Shown: piece by piece, positions 60,110-64,000 of the stretch
How the letters are laid out: each line of letters begins with the position of its first letter
Position numbering within the stretch: the first letter of the stretch is position 1
From: Pagrus major
Lineage: Eukaryota; Chordata; Actinopteri; Spariformes; Sparidae
Length of the DNA stretch: 64,000 nucleotides
Direction of reading: 5' to 3'
Assembly: GCF_040436345.1 (NCBI RefSeq)
Contig: NC_133221.1
Span: forward strand, 18,969,165 to 19,033,164
The notes under the pieces: generated by a model
Database searches by the model: none
Told to the model about the DNA's origin: nothing
The model's input: only the letters and a program-made list of their open reading frames with translations
Position numbers and translations under genes: made by a program

Positions 60110-60824
60110 TCTCTCTCTCTGTTCCTTCACGCAGGACACTGACACCTCACAGAGATTTTCTCTCTACATTTAAACTCCGAGTGAAGGGAGGTGTTGAAAC
60201 CTCTGATGAAAACGCCCAGAGCTTCCCAGCAGCCCCATAGTGAGCAGCTCTCACCGACTATCTGACTCTCCACTGTGATATTTAAACAGGCAACATCAGA
60301 TATTTTATCTTTAGAGTTTCATATTTGACTTTGGAATAACAAAGTATGACAAGGAGATAGAGACAAAAACTTTTAGATGGTTGCCTTTCTGTGCAGGATC
60401 ACAGTCATGACTCAGTATCTAACATTAATTCAACTTCACTTACTTAGAACAAACAGCTGCTGACCTATTTTTCATTTGGGTAGTTTATCAGATCTGTTAC
60501 ATTCTTTACAGGAAACCTCATGCCACTGTCACTTTGCTGGTAAAGCTGCAAAGTCACTCTGAAAAAACCCAGATGGCGTCTGATAAAAACGTACATCAGT
60601 GAATAAATAGACATGAGAGCGAATGATTGTAAATACTCAGATACCATGACATGTATCACCTGTTCATGCACACCAGTCGCAACATGTCCACCTGAGCCTT
60701 AAATGCCAACTGTTCAGCTCTGGGGTTTTTGAGTGAGTGTGCAGATCAACTATGAATGAAGGAAACGCATAGAAGGGAAAGTGAAATAAGTGTTTTATGG
60801 GAAGAACTACATCTCGATAAGGGT
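60110..60824 (-). other. ca6: ca6 upstream region
   Basis: TTTAAA boxes on the minus strand near 60168-60175 and 60280-60287 could serve as TATA-like elements for ca6. Nothing more is visible. Confidence 0.35.
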
Positions 60825-60945
60825 TTGAAAGGATTAGTTCAACACTTTGGGAAATATGTTAAGTCACTTTCCTGCCGAGAATCGGGTGAGATACCACTTT
60901 CATTTCTGTCTGGTTACCTCAGCTTAGCATAAAGACCGTAAGGTG
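60825..60945. repeat. Short repeat family C, copy 2
   Basis: AACACTTTGGGAAATATGTT, CCTGCCGAGAATCGGGTGAG, TACCACTTTCATTTCTGTCT and CAGCTTAGCATAAAGACCG follow the order of a frequent fish repeat from memory. Confidence 0.6.
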
Positions 60946-61189
60946 TTCACTGAGTGTGAGACTTAAAGATATAACATGAAACTTTTCTTCACTAAAATGT
61001 CCATGAAAGACTAGATCTTTAAGTTGTGTCCTTAAATCAACCCTAGGGTTTCCAAGTTTCCTAGTTTTTACTAAGGTAACGGTGCGGTTCAGAGAGTGAT
61101 TCATCAGTGACGTTGGTGAAAATGACTAAACCTAACAGGAATAAAACTTTATCACATTACCTCACCCATCAACATTTCTGCCTGAGACA

Positions 61190-61560
61190 CGTAGATAGAT
61201 TTTCATCTGCAGTGGTGCAATATGTACGTGTTTTAGTTTCAACAGAATGTGAATGACAGTTCTGACATTATGACCTCTATGTATTGTTTTGCAAAGATGA
61301 ATACTTAAGTTAGCATGCTAACCAGCTAGCCCCAACCGTCCCGGTCTGAAGCTCCTGTGCTTGCAGTGTCAACCCCAACACTCCCCTGCTTTCTCCAAAA
61401 CTTCCAGCCCAGACTGCTAGCTGCACGGCTAACTGCGCTAACTTGCTGACAGCAGCTACAGTTTGTAGCAGTTAGCGGTTACTCTAGCAATCTGCTGCCC
61501 CCCATTTCTTTTGTGTATGATCTCAACCGGTGGTCAATTCTTACACATTGCAACTTTAAT
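61190..61560 (+). repeat. Dispersed repeat family B, copy 2
   Basis: It shares AGTTAGCATGCTAACCAGCT followed by AGCCC with the copy at 16685, and ends TTCTTACACATTGCAACTTTA. Confidence 0.6.
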
Positions 61561-62199
61561 GACAACAACTCCCATGATCCCACGCTACTTCTTAACGTCA
61601 TTTGAATCGTAATTTCTAAACCGGAAGATCCACTAAGCCCAACTTCACAGACATAAACACAGTTGACATCCCATCAGTATGGCAAGAACACAGTAAACAA
61701 TTACCTTTTACCTTTTCGTCACTTTTTACTTTGTGTATTAATCGTGTTGTGAAATGTATAGCAGCAACTCTGTAGTTGCCATTTTCATTTCCATTCAGTT
61801 GATTAATGCTTGATAGAAGTCTTTGCGAGCATGCGGTATGAGTCTACTCCCCCTGATAATGACCTGATCTGTTAAATCAGCTGCTGTTGTTGCTTGACAG
61901 ACTTGCCATACAAACAACCGGGAATACCGACCTGGAAATATTGACCTAGGACTTGCAATGGAATGCAGCAAAACTATGTCTTTTGTTTTCATTGTTTTGA
62001 TTGAGATTAAGAATGAAAATAATTATACATTTTATTTATATTGCACTTTCATGGTACTCAAAAACACTTTACAAAAGTTAAAAAGAAAACAGCTCACTAA
62101 TAAAAATAAATATAGAAAACAACATTAGAGCTATTTTGAGGCAGAAAGTACAAAGTATTGATTGTTGAGCTTTACAGTTGCCGATAAGCTGATTTTACA

Positions 62200-62330
62200 T
62201 TTAACAGAGCTAGGCTAGCTGTTTCCCCCTTTATGCTTAGCTAAGATAACTGGTTACCAACTGTTGGTACACATTTAACCCACAGACATGAGAGTGGTAT
62301 CGTTCTTCTCGTCTAACTCTAATATTGGAG
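62200..62330. repeat. Short repeat family C, copy 3 (inverted)
   Basis: GAGCTAGGCTAGCTGTTTCC, TATGCTTAGCTAAGATAACT and GACATGAGAGTGGTATCGTT are shared with the other copies of this family. Confidence 0.6.
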
Positions 62331-62440
62331 GATTTAGGATTTAAATTTGGCCTTTGCAGTAATGATGCAATTTAAATCCTCCATGGGACAATACATTTGG
62401 AATTAAGGACTCAATTTAGTCCAAGAGAGTCCTCTCATGG

Positions 62441-62442
<2 letters not shown>

Positions 62443-62512
<70 letters not shown>
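62443..62512. repeat. (GT)35 microsatellite
   Basis: An uninterrupted GT run of about 70 bases; a likely polymorphic marker. Confidence 0.97.
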
Positions 62513-62516
<4 letters not shown>

Positions 62517-62519
62517 GCG

Positions 62520-64000
62520 TTAGAACTGATTGAATTAGGAGGTGATCAAAGGACTCACCTTGATTTAAGAGTCTCATTGTTCCCATCACATCACTTCCTC
62601 TCCAGACTTGAATTACAGCCTCTCTGCAGCCTGCTCTTGATTGATACCAGTTGTTTTTGTGTTTGGCTATCAACACCCAAAGGCTGATTAAAAAAAAAAG
62701 CTGCTTTAAACAAGTCCAGGTGGAGAAAACAGAACTGACCTTTACGGGTGGAGTGACAAGAGAGTGTTTTCTACAAGCCCTAAGTCTGAGATCATTAAGA
62801 AGCCACAGATTTGAGGCCCCTCGGCGCTAAGCTTGCAAACACCAGCACTTATAAATGAAGCGGAGCTGTCTCCTTCCACAGTAAATCACCAGGTTTATCT
62901 TTGCCTTGAGGACAATCATAGTTTTTAAGGGTTTTGGGGACTTTAATGATGCAATTGTACCAGCCAAGAACAAGCCTAGCAATTTAAAGGCTACATATGG
63001 AGAGCGTGACATATATGATTCAGCTACAGACTGTATACAGACTGCTGTTAAAGTGTTTGACAAATAAGCAAAACAAACCGCTGTCATTAGAGAGTTAACT
63101 GAACAAGGTTTTTTCTCGGCTGCAAGTGCTCAAGTATGGGATACAATCTGACTTTTACAGTGTCTTCTTGCATTTATGATCCATACGAGAATTTATTTTC
63201 CAATTTCTTCCTGCACTATGTTGGGAAAAAGCCCCACAACCTACTTAATAAGCTAGTTTCAATGATTTGTGATGGCAATATAGTTAACAGGCTGATTCAA
63301 ACCATATGTCTCCCTCTGCCTTGACTTTTGATGTACAGTAGCTTCCGACAAACATGAGGATAAGTAACTGTTTACAGTTTGATCTGCTCAACAGAGAATT
63401 GGGATGAAATGTTGGGATTGATGGACTGTGATGATAAAATAAGTGTTATTCAGAATAGATCAATACGGCAGAAAACATCAAACTTAACCAACGATAAAAC
63501 AAACTTTTATTTGCATTTATACACACATTCCCACCACATGTCACACTATATAAACAAATGCATTCACACATGCAAACAGACATCAGTGATGGTGAAGAGA
63601 TACGTTATCTCCACAATGTGTTTGTTTCCAACCTCACTGTTTGTGCACCACTTCTTTCATCTGCAACATCTCAGTATCTCTCACCATCAGCTGTGAGCTG
63701 TTCTGTTTTTCTTTTGTGGTTACCAGCTGTCTGCACCCTTCACACCCATGACCCCTAACTATGTTCAAGTTCACATCATGTGTCATTATTTCTGACATTA
63801 AACTACATTTTCTGTATTTACAGCCTGTACGTTTTACATTCTACCTCTGTTTTCAGTTCAGGTTAAATATAGTGTTTTGTTAAATGTACTGTTCAACATT
63901 TTTTTCTATGTTTTTTTCTAATTCTCTGGTGCTTTGACACAGATTAACTGCATGGTGTTGATTCCATCTGAAGCCAACCTCTCTATCTCGCCTTTGTGTT
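62520..64000. other. Right end of window; nothing recognised
   Basis: I see no exon. By human order ENO1 would follow CA6, but none of it lies in this window. Confidence 0.4.

Noticed and set aside
62397-62687. Open frames with (CV)n and (HT)n runs
   Set aside because: They are a product of the GT microsatellite.
1-64000. tRNA, rRNA, CRISPR, operon or viral gene cluster
   Set aside because: None was seen on reading; the window is ordinary vertebrate gene and repeat sequence.

Overview
This window is vertebrate nuclear DNA, almost certainly from a spiny-rayed teleost. Genes are split by GT/AG introns, dispersed fish-type DNA-transposon relics and microsatellites are frequent, and the gene order matches the block that surrounds MIR34A on human 1p36. 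There are no operons, prokaryotic genes or CRISPR arrays. I recognise four protein-coding genes, one microRNA locus and one damaged-looking acyltransferase gene. Their exon joints were worked out by hand from reading-frame phase and splice sites.

Layout: 703-4171 (-) spsb1, with a CpG-rich likely promoter and 5' exon near 10.3-10.9 kb; 15.4-18.2 kb (-) a GLYAT-like N-acyltransferase with an in-frame stop and a phase break; 26.3-31.9 kb (+) the inferred primary transcript of miR-34a, with a p53-type response element at its 5' end and the hairpin at about 31.81-31.91 kb; 35251-41534 (+) gpr157; 47358-55028 (+) a GLUT5-type sugar transporter (slc2a5); 55472-60102 (-) ca6, which encodes a secreted carbonic anhydrase fused to a C-terminal pentraxin domain. 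From 60.2 kb to the right end I see no gene.

Human order is CA6 - SLC2A7 - SLC2A5 - GPR157 - MIR34A - H6PD - SPSB1. Read from the other end, the window keeps every orientation, but SLC2A7 and H6PD are not seen, and the GLYAT-like relic lies in the interval where H6PD would be expected. The genes do not form a pathway; they are neighbours held together by old synteny.

The points most worth a second look are the miR-34a locus with a near-consensus p53 element about 5.5 kb upstream, the CA6-pentraxin fusion and its altered pentraxin signature, and the GLYAT-like gene whose damage could be bypassed in part by an internal in-frame splice acceptor. The rest is mainly introns and intergenic DNA carrying recognisable repeat families, several present in two to four copies here.
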